This document shows, in pieces, positions 49,324 to 49,329 of a stretch of 49,329 nt of DNA. Every line of letters starts with the position of its first letter. Position 1 is the stretch's first letter. Made by a program: the position numbers and the translations under genes. This DNA comes from a virus, in IMG/VR virus record IMGVR_UViG_3300046516_000649, positions 1-49,329 of that record; one strand, 5' to 3'. The notes under the pieces were generated by a model. That model was not told the origin of the DNA and searched no databases. It worked only from the letters and a program-made list of their open reading frames with translations.

Positions 49324-49329
49324 GACCCA

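Noticed and set aside
1-49329. Integrase, attachment site, CRISPR array, tRNA genes
   Set aside because: I looked for tyrosine or serine recombinase motifs, regular spaced repeats and cloverleaf patterns and saw none.

Overview
The window reads as a near-complete genome of a tailed double-stranded DNA phage with a short, podovirus-like tail. It is G+C-rich (about 60-65 % by eye) and almost gap-free; most neighbouring genes share 4-base stop/start overlaps (ATGA, GTGA, TTGA). I see a terminase, portal, scaffold, HK97-type capsid protein, head-tail adaptor, a giant nozzle-like protein and ejection-type proteins. I see no tape measure, integrase, DNA polymerase, RNA polymerase, tRNA or CRISPR array. 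Two lipoproteins with lipoboxes and secreted small proteins suggest a Gram-negative host. The host genus cannot be told from this sequence.

Layout. (1) 1-314, minus strand: end of the leftward early operon, open at the left edge. (2) 315-490: divergent promoters. (3) 491-1539, plus strand: a short operon of unknown small genes. (4) 3593-1531, minus strand: replication operon with an initiator-like protein, a helicase-loader-like protein, a small membrane protein, a Lar-like zinc protein and a zinc protein. The interdomain segment of the initiator gene holds iteron-like repeats, a hairpin and a pyrimidine tract, so it is an origin candidate. (5) 3899-36611, plus strand: late region. It starts with a zinc/helix-turn-helix regulator lying under an inverted-repeat operator, then a terminase whose ATPase and nuclease are separate genes, portal, scaffold, major capsid, neck, a 2619-residue nozzle/lectin protein, two internal proteins, a 1452-residue internal protein with a GGDEF domain, tail fibre, glycosyltransferase-like and methyltransferase genes, and a group of small membrane proteins that probably includes the lysis genes. 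(6) 36612-36740: structured convergent terminator region. (7) 49323-36741, minus strand: a long early operon with many small zinc-ribbon proteins, a YqaJ-type exonuclease and a RecT annealase, a lipoprotein, DUF3560 and DUF1419-like proteins, a nuclease-like protein and a large unknown 552-residue protein.

If the molecule is circular or circularly permuted, the operons at both ends are one leftward early operon started near position 364-392. Replication would rely on host polymerase recruited by the initiator and helicase loader, with concatemers made by the exonuclease/RecT pair and packaged by the split terminase. The points most worth a second look are the GGDEF domain inside an ejection-type virion protein, the terminase split by three small genes, the apparently self-regulated leaderless regulator, the origin candidate, and the lectin-loaded nozzle protein.
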